Source of the DNA: Fluviibacter sp964604465
Lineage (GTDB): Bacteria; Pseudomonadota; Gammaproteobacteria; Burkholderiales; Rhodocyclaceae
Assembly (NCBI GenBank): GCA_964604465.1
Contig: CAZRYZ010000002.1
Location: forward strand, 1-56,891
Reading direction: 5' to 3'
Length of the DNA stretch: 56,891 bases
Below the pieces are notes generated by a model that was not told where the DNA came from, did not search any database, and saw only the letters and a list, made by a program, of their open reading frames with translations. Position 1 is the stretch's first letter. Each line of letters opens with the position of its first letter. Both the position numbers and the translations under genes were made by a program. Below, piece after piece: positions 1 to 8,233 of this stretch.

Positions 1-1
1 A

Positions 2-589
2 ATCGAGTCGCTCGTCAACGCGCAGCTGACGCCCTATCTCTTTGGGTTCTTCGGGTGGTATGGCATGTGGTTGTTGCAGCTACAGCTCACGCCCTTTGAT
101 TACGCGTTGGGCGTATCGCTCATTTTTCTGCCCGCGGGAATCCGGACACTGGCCGTTCTGATTTTCGGGCTGCGGGGCGCCATCGGTGTTTTCTTTGGGT
201 CAGTTGTTTCCACGATCGGGTACATGGGTCATATTGAATCCATGGATCTCCTGAACTGCTGCATCATAGCGGCCGTCTCTGCGTTCTCCGCCTACCTGAT
301 GATGCAGATGGTGTGCTGGTGGCGTCGGATCGGCAACGATCTTGATGAGCTGAGCTTTGGCGACATTCTGATCATCGTGTTTTCGCAGGGCATCCTCTCG
401 TCTTCGCTACATCAGCTGATCTATGCCTATCACCCTATCGAGGCGGCTTACGACAATCCGACCCAAGCTGAAGCCTTTCGCCTGTGGGCCGCAATGGCAA
501 CCGGCGATATCGTTGGTTCGATGATCCTGATGCTCAGCGCGGTTGCGCTAGTCAACTTTTATCAGCGCCTACGCTATTACGCATCCTGA
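2..589 (+). CDS. MASE1-like integral membrane protein, 5' partial
   Basis: The reading frame is open back to base 2, so the N-terminus lies left of the window. The visible 195 residues are strongly hydrophobic, with about five membrane segments. A stretch reading SLIFLPAGIRTLAVLIFGLR followed by GVFFGS resembles MASE1-type sensory membrane domains, where a similar PAG-I...FGLR-GxFxGS pattern recurs. No output domain follows: the protein ends about 15 residues after its last membrane helix, so it is either a stand-alone membrane protein or the sensor part is all there is. It overlaps the convergent histidine kinase gene by 13 bases. The family call is by resemblance only; substrate or signal is unknown. 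Confidence 0.55.
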   Translation: MESLVNAQLTPYLFGFFGWYGMWLLQLQLTPFDYALGVSLIFLPAGIRTLAVLIFGLRGAIGVFFGSVVSTIGYMGHIESMDLLNCCIIAAVSAFSAYLMMQMVCWWRRIGNDLDELSFGDILIIVFSQGILSSSLHQLIYAYHPIEAAYDNPTQAEAFRLWAAMATGDIVGSMILMLSAVALVNFYQRLRYYAS

Positions 590-1971
590 TGCAATTTGCG
601 ATCCAGAGGTTGCGGTGCCTCGGCCTCGGGTAGTTCCACACAGACACTGAGTCCGTATTCACCTGGGCCATCCTGCAACGATAGCGTGGCCCCATGGATC
701 TGGGCGATGCGCAGCGCAATCGATAATCCCAGGCCAGTCCCGGGCGCGGTACTGCCATCCAGACGGGTGAACCGGGAGAGTACCCGCTCACGATCGGACA
801 CTGAGATCCCGGGCCCCTGGTCACTGACGTTGAGCCGAATGTGGCGCCCGCTCCGCTTGATCGTTACGGCAACAACCGTTTCACGCGGCGAGTATCGGAT
901 GGCATTGTCAATCAGGTTACGCAACAGAACGGCCAGTAGCGCCGGCTCCCCGTCAACCCAGGCTGCCGCACCCTGATCCAGCATGCACTCCACCTGTTTC
1001 TCCAGCGCCTGCGGTGCCATATCGGCGATCACATCAACGGCAATTTTTCTCAGATCACAAGGCTGGAACTGTTTGGTCAAAGCATCGTTATCCAGACGGG
1101 CCATCGTCAGAAGCTGTGTCAGCAAATGCGTTGCTCGGTCGCTGGCTTGAATGACGGATTTGAGGGCTTTTGCCTTTTCTGCCGGCTCCGTCGCCGCCTC
1201 TGCCACCTGCGCATACGTCCGCATTACGGCCAACGGGGTTCGCATCTCGTGCGCTGCGTCGGCGGTAAATCGACGCTCCTGTTCAATGGAATCCGCCACA
1301 CGGCGTAACAGGCGGTTGATCTGTTCGATAATCGGATATAGCTCGGTCGGCACACCGCTGAGCGAAATAGGGTCTAGACGATCGGGCGAACGCTGACCGA
1401 TTGAAGCTGCCAGACGCTGTAAGGGTCTAAACCGGTTGCGCATCAGAAGCACCAGCCCGACCGCTAGCGTCGGCAGCGCAACGATGAGTGGCGTCAGCAG
1501 ATGTTTGGCCAATTCTTTGCCAACCGCATTGCGCGCCTCGTAGGTTTCGGCGACCAGAATCCGGTGATGGCTACGCTCATCCCATTTGCTGAAGATTCGC
1601 CAGTGTCGTCCATCGATACGGCGATCCGAGAATCCCTTGGATTGATCCGTCAGGGGTTCCTTGGGAGCCGTCGTTGAGCGGGCCAGGATCTTGCCTTTGT
1701 CCGACAGGATCTGGAAGGCGACCTTCCGGGCATAGCGATGCGATGGCAACTCTTCGGGGAGATCGCTGGCTTCTTCCCCACTCAGAACCACCAATAGCGC
1801 GGCGGTTTGTGCCAGGTGGGCATCAAACAGTTCTTCGGCCTCTGACTCGGCCTCGCGCCAGGCGATCACACTGATGACCAGCCAGACTGCCCCCACAAAA
1901 GTCAGCGTCCAGCCCAGCAGCTGTAGCTGCAGGCTGCCACTACTATGGCGTCGCCAGGGTCGGGCAATCAT
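577..1971 (-). CDS. Sensor histidine kinase, QseC-like
   Basis: This 464-residue inner-membrane kinase has a transmembrane helix near residues 16-37, a periplasmic sensor of about 115 residues and a second helix near 155-177. A HAMP-like linker follows, then HisKA with the H-box HEMRTPLAV and a HATPase_c domain with N-box NLIDNAIRYSP, DQGPGI and GTGLGLSIA. These are the features of an active class I kinase; the layout fits the QseC/PmrB group. Its start overlaps the stop of the response-regulator gene in an ATGA, so the two are translationally coupled. It is the last gene of the leftward block with the SHP, dihaem cytochrome and b561 genes, so a redox or haem-electron signal is a reasonable guess. 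The ligand is not shown by the sequence. Confidence 0.9.
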   Translation of the reverse strand: MIARPWRRHSSGSLQLQLLGWTLTFVGAVWLVISVIAWREAESEAEELFDAHLAQTAALLVVLSGEEASDLPEELPSHRYARKVAFQILSDKGKILARSTTAPKEPLTDQSKGFSDRRIDGRHWRIFSKWDERSHHRILVAETYEARNAVGKELAKHLLTPLIVALPTLAVGLVLLMRNRFRPLQRLAASIGQRSPDRLDPISLSGVPTELYPIIEQINRLLRRVADSIEQERRFTADAAHEMRTPLAVMRTYAQVAEAATEPAEKAKALKSVIQASDRATHLLTQLLTMARLDNDALTKQFQPCDLRKIAVDVIADMAPQALEKQVECMLDQGAAAWVDGEPALLAVLLRNLIDNAIRYSPRETVVAVTIKRSGRHIRLNVSDQGPGISVSDRERVLSRFTRLDGSTAPGTGLGLSIALRIAQIHGATLSLQDGPGEYGLSVCVELPEAEAPQPLDRKLHQDA

Positions 1972-2624
1972 CGCGGAATCAGATAGCCCACACCACGCAC
2001 GGTCTTGATGACATCACTACTGATCTTTCGACGCAGATGATGCACGTGGACTTCCAGGGCATTGGATTCCACCTCTTCACCCCAGGGATACAGCTTGGAT
2101 TCCAGCTGGGCGCGTGTCAGCACCTTACCGGCGTTGAGCAGGAGCTCATGCAACAGATCAAACTCACGCGGCGACAGCTCGACAATCCGGTTCTCATAGC
2201 GCACTTCACGCGAGGCAGGATCCAGTGTGAGCTGACCAATCTGCATAATGGGCGCCGCAGCGCCTGCTGCACGTCGTACTAAAGCGCGTAAACGTGCTGC
2301 AAGCTCACCGAGATCACAGGGTTTGATCATGTAGTCATCAGCACCGGAATCCAGCCCCGAAATGACATCATCAGCACTATCACGAGCGGTCAGCACCAGC
2401 ACGGGGAATTTTTTCCCTTCAGCTCTAACGCGCTTGAGCACTTCGAGGCCATCCAGCTTAGGCAAGCCCAGATCGAGAACTACGGCGCTAAATGATTCGT
2501 GCTGCAACGTTTGCCAGGCGGCCTCGCCATCCTTGACCCACTCCGGCTGAAACCCTGCCTGTTGCAAACCGGTCTGCAATCCTTCGCCCAGCATGGGGTC
2601 GTCTTCGACGATCAGAATTCGCAC
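1968..2624 (-). CDS. OmpR-family response regulator, QseB-like
   Basis: This 218-residue cytoplasmic regulator has a receiver domain (acidic pair ED-D at residues 7-9, phospho-acceptor D51 in VVLDLGLP, conserved TARD and the DYMIKP lysine) and a C-terminal winged-helix DNA-binding domain ending VRGVGYLIPR. It starts with GTG behind GGGAG. Its 3' end overlaps the kinase start by four bases, so they form a cognate pair. It lies 60 bases after the cytochrome b561 gene on the same strand. It probably controls the adjacent cytochrome cluster, a linkage known for SHP/DHC gene clusters in other proteobacteria. Its binding site is not proven here. Confidence 0.9.
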   Translation of the reverse strand: MRILIVEDDPMLGEGLQTGLQQAGFQPEWVKDGEAAWQTLQHESFSAVVLDLGLPKLDGLEVLKRVRAEGKKFPVLVLTARDSADDVISGLDSGADDYMIKPCDLGELAARLRALVRRAAGAAAPIMQIGQLTLDPASREVRYENRIVELSPREFDLLHELLLNAGKVLTRAQLESKLYPWGEEVESNALEVHVHHLRRKISSDVIKTVRGVGYLIPR

Positions 2625-2684
2625 TTCATTCTCCCGCGATTTGTGATGGAAAGCTGTTTGCCACAGTATGCCCGAAGTTGGTGA

Positions 2685-3368
2685 TCAGGGTAGTAACGCG
2701 GGCAACTGGCTGGTCAGCAACGCCCAGATAAACCAGATAAGCCCCGCGACCAGCAGTGCGGCGACAATCCACAACGGATAACGAATCGCCTGTTCAGGCT
2801 GTCCGAGCTTGTAACCGGTGGCCATGGAACGCGCCAGATTCTCACGATGCAACAGACTGGAGACCACCACGCCCCCCACATGCACGCAGATGACTGCGAT
2901 CAAGGCATTAACGATACCCTCATGTAGATCACCGATCCAGTCACCATAATCGCTAAAGCTGGCCCATCCCGTTAGTACCGTCAGCAACCCTAGGCCGATC
3001 ATGGCAAGGATTGCCCAGGCACCCGCGGGATTATGGCCGACAAAGTGCTTAGGGTGACGGGTCATCAGGCTTCCCACATACTGCATGACGACTTTGCGTC
3101 CCCTGACGAAATTGGTGAAGCGGGCGTAACGCGTGCCAACAAGACCCCAGATCAGACGAAAGAGAAGCAGGGCACCAAACACATACCCTGCTGTGACGTG
3201 CCAGAGCTGTAATCGCTCGGACTCACTCGTGAGATAGGCGATCACGAAACACAACACCAGTAGCCAGTGAAAAGTACGTGTTGGCGCATCCCAGACCAGA
3301 ATCTTTCTTTGCAATGGGGCAGTTTCTGGTGAGCTTACTGCCGCAAGCGATACCTGATCAATCGCCAT
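2685..3368 (-). CDS. Cytochrome b561-family membrane protein
   Basis: This 227-residue inner-membrane dihaem cytochrome b has four main membrane helices. Histidines typical of the Ni-Fe hydrogenase/b561 fold appear in RTFHWLLVL (helix 1), LQLWHVTAGY (helix 2), HPKHFVGHNP (loop) and VICVHVGG (helix 4). A final helix near the C-terminus follows the HRENLARSMATG loop. The family moves electrons between the quinone pool and periplasmic carriers. It overlaps the dihaem cytochrome c gene by 11 bases, and SHP precedes both, so the likely path is quinol to b561 to dihaem cytochrome to SHP, or the reverse. Function is inferred from family and context. Confidence 0.85.
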   Translation of the reverse strand: MAIDQVSLAAVSSPETAPLQRKILVWDAPTRTFHWLLVLCFVIAYLTSESERLQLWHVTAGYVFGALLLFRLIWGLVGTRYARFTNFVRGRKVVMQYVGSLMTRHPKHFVGHNPAGAWAILAMIGLGLLTVLTGWASFSDYGDWIGDLHEGIVNALIAVICVHVGGVVVSSLLHRENLARSMATGYKLGQPEQAIRYPLWIVAALLVAGLIWFIWALLTSQLPALLP

Positions 3369-3843
3369 GGCGCCACCCGGCCGGTATTTTTAAAGTCCGC
3401 TCGCTATAGTCGCCCTTCTCAGCCTGGGTATGGCAACCCGCACAGTTGCTGAATGCCTGGCCTTTAGGCGGCGTACTCCCGTGCTCCTTGGTAAACCAAG
3501 CTGTCTTTGTTAGCCGAGCCGTCGGATCTGCCGGTGCATTCTTTGCTTTGGTCGCTGCATTCGCGGTCAGGTAATGGAGAATGGCCTGATTAGCCGATGC
3601 ATCCACTGAGGCATCCGATCCGTAATGCCGATCTAGCGTACGCATCTGGGTTTCCCAACCCGCAGCCGTCATACGTTGCGGCGGATAAGGCACGTGACAG
3701 CTGCCACATTCCTCGGTGTACTGCGCAGGGTAGGGCCCATACTGGTGGCTCCCCGAATGCGCGGTTGCAGCACCTGCTAAAAACAGAATGGCTAGCAGAA
3801 CCCCCCGGACTAATCGCCTATAGATCTGATCAACCAGTTTCAT
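3358..3843 (-). CDS. Dihaem cytochrome c (DHC)
   Basis: This periplasmic protein of 161 residues has an N-terminal signal peptide (MKLVDQIYRRLVRG then a hydrophobic run to ATAHS) and two haem-binding CxxCH motifs, CGSCH and CAGCH. Spacing and length match the DHC family that partners SHP. I start it at 3843 because that ATG overlaps the stop of the upstream gene as ATGA and a GGTGA lies just before it; an upstream in-frame start would add 18 implausible residues. DHC is known in other bacteria as the reductant of the SHP haem protein, and the gene order here repeats that pairing. It probably shuttles electrons between the membrane b561 and SHP. Confidence 0.88.
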   Translation of the reverse strand: MKLVDQIYRRLVRGVLLAILFLAGAATAHSGSHQYGPYPAQYTEECGSCHVPYPPQRMTAAGWETQMRTLDRHYGSDASVDASANQAILHYLTANAATKAKNAPADPTARLTKTAWFTKEHGSTPPKGQAFSNCAGCHTQAEKGDYSERTLKIPAGWRHGD

Positions 3844-4268
3844 GATTTCACCGTTAGCAAGTAGGTCAAGACATTGCCCTTTTCTTCGGGAGTGCATTCC
3901 CGCTTGAGCACGTCATTACAGTTGCGCTTGAACCATTTGTTCACTTTGGCCGGGTCCGTAAAGCGGTCGGGGTTGGCGTTGGGTGACAGCGGTTTAATGA
4001 CCTTGCCGGTGACCGCATGCTTGCCTGTGGCTGCAGGATTATCGGTATGGCAGCTGGCACAACTCCAATCGCCACCATGAGGGTTGCGGAAAAATGTCTC
4101 GCCCGCACTCGCACTAAAGCCCTTGAAGTTCGGGTTTTGTGACTTGGCTGCTTGCCGGTACTCTTCAAGAAACTGCTGGGGTGTTTCTGCCACGGCTGGT
4201 GCGGCCAACAACATCATCGACACCAGGCTCAGGGCCATACGAACACATGCGGAAAAGGGTTGATGCAT
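3840..4268 (-). CDS. shp: SHP-type monohaem cytochrome c (DUF1924)
   Basis: This 142-residue periplasmic protein has a signal peptide ending near PAVAET and a single haem motif CASCH in the context GGDWSCASCHTDNP. A C-terminal pair of cysteines in CNDVLKREC could form a disulfide. The family (DUF1924, sphaeroides haem protein) binds oxygen or small ligands at a high-spin haem with an unusual asparagine ligand in the oxidised form. The physiological role is not settled. The start at 4268 is supported by GGAGAC at good spacing. It is the first gene of the leftward SHP-DHC-b561-two-component block, and it diverges from the lipocalin gene across a short gap with an inverted repeat. Confidence 0.85.
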   Translation of the reverse strand: MHQPFSACVRMALSLVSMMLLAAPAVAETPQQFLEEYRQAAKSQNPNFKGFSASAGETFFRNPHGGDWSCASCHTDNPAATGKHAVTGKVIKPLSPNANPDRFTDPAKVNKWFKRNCNDVLKRECTPEEKGNVLTYLLTVKS

Positions 4269-4302
4269 AATTGTCTCCAAGAAACTGCCTCGCATTCTGC
4301 CA

Positions 4303-4323
4303 AAGCTTGATTAGCGCAAGCTT
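4303..4323. promoter_or_regulatory. Inverted repeat in divergent SHP/lipocalin gap
   Basis: A perfect 7-base inverted repeat, AAGCTTG-N7-CAAGCTT, sits in the 85-base gap between the divergently transcribed SHP and lipocalin genes. It is the only conspicuous symmetry there, and is placed where a dimeric regulator could control one or both directions. It could equally be a short mRNA hairpin. No protein can be assigned to it; the neighbouring OmpR-family regulator would more usually bind direct repeats. Confidence 0.35.
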
Positions 4324-4353
4324 AAATCAACCCTGTTTTCTGAAGGGATAAAG

Positions 4354-4953
4354 ATGAAACATACCTTATCGCGTATTTCTGGGTTCTGGCTTCTGGCGTT
4401 TTTGTTCACGGGAACCACCATCTGGACGACCCCTGTGCAGGCTCAGGCACCCCTGCCCACGGTTTCGGCCATTGACCTCAACCGCTACGCCGGTCGCTGG
4501 TTCGAGATCGCCCGCTTACCCATGTGGTTTGAGCGTAATTGCCTGGACGATATTTCGGCAACGTATACCTTGCGACCCGATGCACGCATTGATGTAGTGA
4601 ACCGCTGCCGCACCGAGAAGGGATCGATCAGCGCCCAGGGGATTGCGGAAGTTCCCGATTCGGCCCATCCGGGGCAATTACGCGTGCGTTTTGCGCCCGA
4701 CTGGCTGGCCTGGTTGCCAGCCGTCTGGGGTGACTACTGGATCATCGAGCTGGATCCTGAATATCGCTGGGTCATGGTAGGCGCCCCCAGCCGGGATTAT
4801 CTGTGGATCCTTGCCCGGTCACCACAGCTTGATCCGGCAATTGTCTCGCGCCTAAAACAATCGGCCACGGCATTGGGCTTTGATGTCAGCCCGATGATTC
4901 ACGTCACGAATGATTCAACTCTTGGAAAGACAGAATCATCAGCACGCGATTAG
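4354..4953 (+). CDS. blc: Lipocalin family protein (Blc-like)
   Basis: This 199-residue exported protein has a signal peptide (MKHTLSRIS, hydrophobic core, then VQAQAP) without a clear lipobox cysteine, so it is probably soluble in the periplasm. E. coli Blc, by contrast, is a lipoprotein. The lipocalin signature is plain: DLNRYAGRWFEIARLP near the N-terminus of the mature chain, then GQLRVRFAP, WGDYWIIELD and SRDYLWILARSP. The family binds lipids or other hydrophobic ligands. GAAGGGAT provides the ribosome site. Its last four bases overlap the end of the convergent photolyase gene. Bacterial lipocalin genes often sit beside photolyases in stress or light-response clusters, as here. Confidence 0.9.
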   Translation: MKHTLSRISGFWLLAFLFTGTTIWTTPVQAQAPLPTVSAIDLNRYAGRWFEIARLPMWFERNCLDDISATYTLRPDARIDVVNRCRTEKGSISAQGIAEVPDSAHPGQLRVRFAPDWLAWLPAVWGDYWIIELDPEYRWVMVGAPSRDYLWILARSPQLDPAIVSRLKQSATALGFDVSPMIHVTNDSTLGKTESSARD

Positions 4954-6503
4954 ACTGAGTCGATCTGCTCCAGCCGGATCTGCGCCCAAGCGCGAATGGC
5001 AGTCTGTTCTTCGGATGCCAGGCGATCGAGGTTTTTGTAAGCCATAGCCATCCGAGGATTAGCGCGCAGCATGGCATCATGGCGCATTAGAAAATCCCAG
5101 TAGAGCGTTGTAAAGGGGCAAGCCTTGGGCCCGGTACGGGCCTCCGGACGGTAGACACAACCCTTGCAGTAATTGCTCATCCGTTTGATGTACGCCCCTG
5201 AAGCAATGTAGGGCTTGCTGGTCATGCGACCACCGATTGCAAAGAGCGCCATGCCCAACGTATTGGGTTCTTCGACCCAGGCGATGGCATCGACATAAAC
5301 CGCCAGATACCAGTCTGCCACGGCCCGGGGGTGCAACCCGGCCAGCAAGGCAAAGTTTCCGGTCACCATGAGTCGTTGAATATGATGGGCGTATCCGAAC
5401 TCAAGCGTCTGGGTAATGGCCGCCTTCAGGCAGGCCGCCCCGGTCTGGCCAGTCCAAAACCACTGGGGCAAAGGCTGGGCTGCATTCAATGCGTTGGCCG
5501 TTGGCCATGCGGACTCATGTCGCCAATAGACGCCGCGCACAAATTCACGCCACCCCAGAATCTGCCGGACGAAACCTTCAACCGCCGCTAGGGGAGCCGC
5601 CCCATTCAGATAGGCCGCTTCAGCCTCAGCAATCACATCCCGAGGATCTAAAAGCTTCAGGTTCATTGCAGCCGCCAGCAATGAATGCCAGAGGAAAGCC
5701 TCACCCTGCCACATGGCATCCTGCCACTGACCAAAAGATGGCAACCGGTGAGCAATGAAATCATGCAAGGCTGCTCGAGCCTCATCTGGGGTGACCGGCC
5801 AGGCGAAGTCCGCCAGCGACCCAGGGTGTTCGGGGAAAACCTGTTCCACATCCCGCATCACGGATTGCGTGATCACATCGGGCGCAAATCGGACTGGGAG
5901 CGGCACGGGTGGCGGCCCATTTTTGCCAAAGCCGGAACGATTCTCGGCATCGAAATTCCACTGTCCACCCACGGGCAGATCATCACGCATCAACACCCCG
6001 GTTCGACGACGCATCCAGCGATAGAAGAACTCCATGCGCAAGTTGTCCGTCGAACGCTCCCCGCGTTGCGCCCAACGCTCGAACTCATCCCGGGCACAGA
6101 GGAAGTGCGGGTCAGGCAACACCGTCAGCGGTTTTTGCAACCGCTGCGCACAATCGACCAGCGCCCGAGCGAGTCTTGCATCACCGGGTTCCAGCACACT
6201 AATCGTACTCACCTCAGGGTGATGCAACACAAAGTCTTCGAGCACCTCTGACAGGCTGTGGAGTGAATGGGTGCCCAGCAGCAGATAGGTCAGTCGGCAA
6301 CGATTACGCCAATGCGCCGCAAAATGACGCATGGCTGACAGAAATAAGGTGGTCCGCGCCTTGTGGCTCCAGACATGGGTGGACTCTTCCGCCACTTCGG
6401 CCATGAGCACAAAATCATCTGGCGTTACCCCTGACAACAGGGGATGCGGGTCCGGGTGCAGCTGATCACCCAGCACCAGAAACAGTCTAGGCTTCTGGCG
6501 CAT
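4950..6503 (-). CDS. phrB: Iron-sulfur (6-4) photolyase / bacterial cryptochrome (FeS-BCP)
   Basis: This 517-residue flavoprotein belongs to the cryptochrome/photolyase-related family with a 4Fe-4S cluster. Four cysteines, C358, C446, C449 and C462, are spaced exactly as the cluster ligands of Agrobacterium PhrB (88, 3 and 13 residues apart). The tandem histidines H373-H374 fall at the same offset as the PhrB active-site histidines. The N-terminus (LFLVLGDQLHP) is the usual antenna-domain start. The expected reaction is light-driven repair of (6-4) photoproducts using FAD, an iron-sulfur cluster and a lumazine-type antenna; a signalling cryptochrome role cannot be excluded. It follows the flavin reductase gene by six bases, so the two are probably co-transcribed. 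Confidence 0.93.
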   Translation of the reverse strand: MRQKPRLFLVLGDQLHPDPHPLLSGVTPDDFVLMAEVAEESTHVWSHKARTTLFLSAMRHFAAHWRNRCRLTYLLLGTHSLHSLSEVLEDFVLHHPEVSTISVLEPGDARLARALVDCAQRLQKPLTVLPDPHFLCARDEFERWAQRGERSTDNLRMEFFYRWMRRRTGVLMRDDLPVGGQWNFDAENRSGFGKNGPPPVPLPVRFAPDVITQSVMRDVEQVFPEHPGSLADFAWPVTPDEARAALHDFIAHRLPSFGQWQDAMWQGEAFLWHSLLAAAMNLKLLDPRDVIAEAEAAYLNGAAPLAAVEGFVRQILGWREFVRGVYWRHESAWPTANALNAAQPLPQWFWTGQTGAACLKAAITQTLEFGYAHHIQRLMVTGNFALLAGLHPRAVADWYLAVYVDAIAWVEEPNTLGMALFAIGGRMTSKPYIASGAYIKRMSNYCKGCVYRPEARTGPKACPFTTLYWDFLMRHDAMLRANPRMAMAYKNLDRLASEEQTAIRAWAQIRLEQIDSV

Positions 6504-6509
6504 ATTTAG

Positions 6510-7037
6510 TCAGCGAGGTTGTAGCGCCTGGTATGCCCCATCATGGAACACCAGTGGCGCCGGATCAGGATCCGCCGCAAAACGGGACACGCGTCCCAGA
6601 TAAAGGCGATGATCACCGCCCGCCAGTTGCTGGAAATTATCGACCTCGAACCAGGCACAGCATCCGGCCAGCAATGGCACACCGCTCAGGCCTGGCGCCC
6701 AGGCAACCGCATCAAACGGGCGCTCCAGGGAGGAGGCAAACAGATCGGAGACGTCCGCCTGCGCTACCGAAAGCACATTGATCGCATAACGCGTGGTGGT
6801 ATCAAAGGTTGCCAGGTGACGGGAGGTCAACTGCAAACTCCAGACCACCAGGGGCGGCTCCAATGACACGGTGTTAAACGAACTCACGGTCAACCCGATT
6901 GCAACCCCATCGGCATCCAATGCCGTGATAACCGCAACCCCTGTGGCAAAGCGACCAAGCGCCCCACGCAGATCCTGCTGGGCAACGCCGGTTGGTCGTG
7001 CCTGCTCAAAAGGAAATGGTTCAGGATTCTCAATCAT
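6510..7037 (-). CDS. Flavin reductase domain protein (HpaC/DIM6-NTAB type)
   Basis: This is a flavin-binding split-barrel protein of about 175 residues. Motifs include LRGALGRFATGVAVITA, GLTVSSFNTVSLEPPLVVWS, CCAWFEVDN and GDHRLYLGRV, which together define NAD(P)H:FMN oxidoreductases that feed reduced flavin to partner enzymes. I start it at 7037 (MIENPEPF); an in-frame ATG at 7079 would add 14 residues with no visible ribosome site. It is the first gene of a two-gene operon with the photolyase. Reduced flavin supply to that enzyme is an attractive but unproven idea; such reductases more often serve two-component monooxygenases, none of which is nearby. Confidence 0.85.
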   Translation of the reverse strand: MIENPEPFPFEQARPTGVAQQDLRGALGRFATGVAVITALDADGVAIGLTVSSFNTVSLEPPLVVWSLQLTSRHLATFDTTTRYAINVLSVAQADVSDLFASSLERPFDAVAWAPGLSGVPLLAGCCAWFEVDNFQQLAGGDHRLYLGRVSRFAADPDPAPLVFHDGAYQALQPR

Positions 7038-7097
7038 GTCAGGGGCAATTGGGGGCCAGGATGCGTACCTGGCACGCATACGTTAGGATGGGCACGA

Positions 7098-7103
7098 ATT
7101 ATA
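7098..7103 (-). promoter_or_regulatory. Candidate -10 box for flavin reductase/photolyase operon
   Basis: Read on the minus strand this is a perfect TATAAT, about 60 bases upstream of the chosen flavin reductase start. The -35 region at usual spacing is poor. A start site near 7091 would leave a leader of about 54 bases for the 7037 start but only 12 for the 7079 start, which favours 7037. Confidence 0.4.
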
Positions 7104-7147
7104 CCGCTCGTACCAGCCCCCCTTCCCTGAGAGCAAGCCGTTCTTTT

Positions 7148-8233
7148 ATGTTTCCTCACTCCAGCAACACGGATGCCCACAGTCAATTTGCCCGCAGCCT
7201 GATCCGCTGGCAAAAAAAGCATGGTCGCCACGATCTGCCGTGGCAGCAGACCGCCGATCCGTATCGGGTATGGCTATCGGAAATCATGCTGCAACAGACG
7301 CAGGTCCAAACCGTCATTCCCTATTACGCCCGGTTTCTAGATGCCTTTCCCACGGTCGCTGCCCTCGCGGCCGCCCCCAGCGAGGCCGTTCTAACCCGCT
7401 GGGCCGGCCTCGGTTATTACGCACGAGCGCGTAATCTTCACGCCTGCGCCCGACAGATTGTTGATGACCATGGCGGTGTCTTCCCGGCGGATCCGCAGAT
7501 CTTAGCCACACTTCCCGGTATCGGGCGATCGACGGCTGCAGCCATTGCCGTGTTTGCCTTTGGCCATCGTGCCGCCATTCTGGATGGCAACGTGAAACGT
7601 GTATTCTGCCGGGTCTTCGGAATCGAAGGCGTGCCCACAGCCAGCGCCGTCGACAAATTACTCTGGTCGCTGGCCGAATCGCTGCTCCCCAAAAAAGACA
7701 TCATCCCCTACACGCAGGGGCTCATGGATCTTGGCGCCACCTGCTGTACCCGGACAAAGGCACGCTGTGAGGTTTGCCCGATGGCTGCGTTCTGCGTGGC
7801 TAAAAGGACCGACCGGGTCACGGAGTTGCCGCATCGAAAGCCCAAAAGTGCGTTGCCGGTGCGTACCGCACAGATCTGGCTCATTCGCGATCAGCATCAT
7901 GTGTGGCTGGAGCGTCGCCAGGCTTGTGGGATCTGGGGTGGTCTCCTCAGCCTGCCGCAGGCCGACTCGGTGCGTCTGCCTGCCTCAGCGATTGCCTTAT
8001 CGGGAACCACTGTTCGCCACAAGTTCACCCACTTTGAATTGCGCGCCGAGATCAGCCGCTATCTGGTCCGCAGTGCACCCGTGTCCCTGGATCGTTACCG
8101 TGAACTCGAGGCCTATCCACTCAGCGAGGCGGAAGAACTGGCCCTGCCAACGCCATGGCGCAAACTGCTCATGGCCGAGCGGGATCAGCCCCTTGAGGTC
8201 CGGCAACAAACCAGGCCACAATCAAGCCGTTAA
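7148..8233 (+). CDS. mutY: A/G-specific adenine DNA glycosylase MutY
   Basis: This 361-residue base-excision repair enzyme removes adenine mispaired with 8-oxoguanine. The N-terminal helix-hairpin-helix domain carries DLPWQQTADPYRVWLSEIML, and LPGIGRSTAAAIAVFAFG leads to the catalytic aspartate in AAILDGNVKRV. The iron-sulfur loop has the exact C-x6-C-x2-C-x5-C spacing (CTRTKARCEVCPMAAFC). The C-terminal NUDIX-like domain (WLERRQACGIWGGLLSLP, HKFTHFEL) recognises the 8-oxoguanine strand. The true start is taken at 7148, where family similarity begins; a 52-codon upstream extension is spurious. Its 3' end overlaps the convergent Gx-transporter gene by 65 bases. Confidence 0.95.
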   Translation: MFPHSSNTDAHSQFARSLIRWQKKHGRHDLPWQQTADPYRVWLSEIMLQQTQVQTVIPYYARFLDAFPTVAALAAAPSEAVLTRWAGLGYYARARNLHACARQIVDDHGGVFPADPQILATLPGIGRSTAAAIAVFAFGHRAAILDGNVKRVFCRVFGIEGVPTASAVDKLLWSLAESLLPKKDIIPYTQGLMDLGATCCTRTKARCEVCPMAAFCVAKRTDRVTELPHRKPKSALPVRTAQIWLIRDQHHVWLERRQACGIWGGLLSLPQADSVRLPASAIALSGTTVRHKFTHFELRAEISRYLVRSAPVSLDRYRELEAYPLSEAEELALPTPWRKLLMAERDQPLEVRQQTRPQSSR

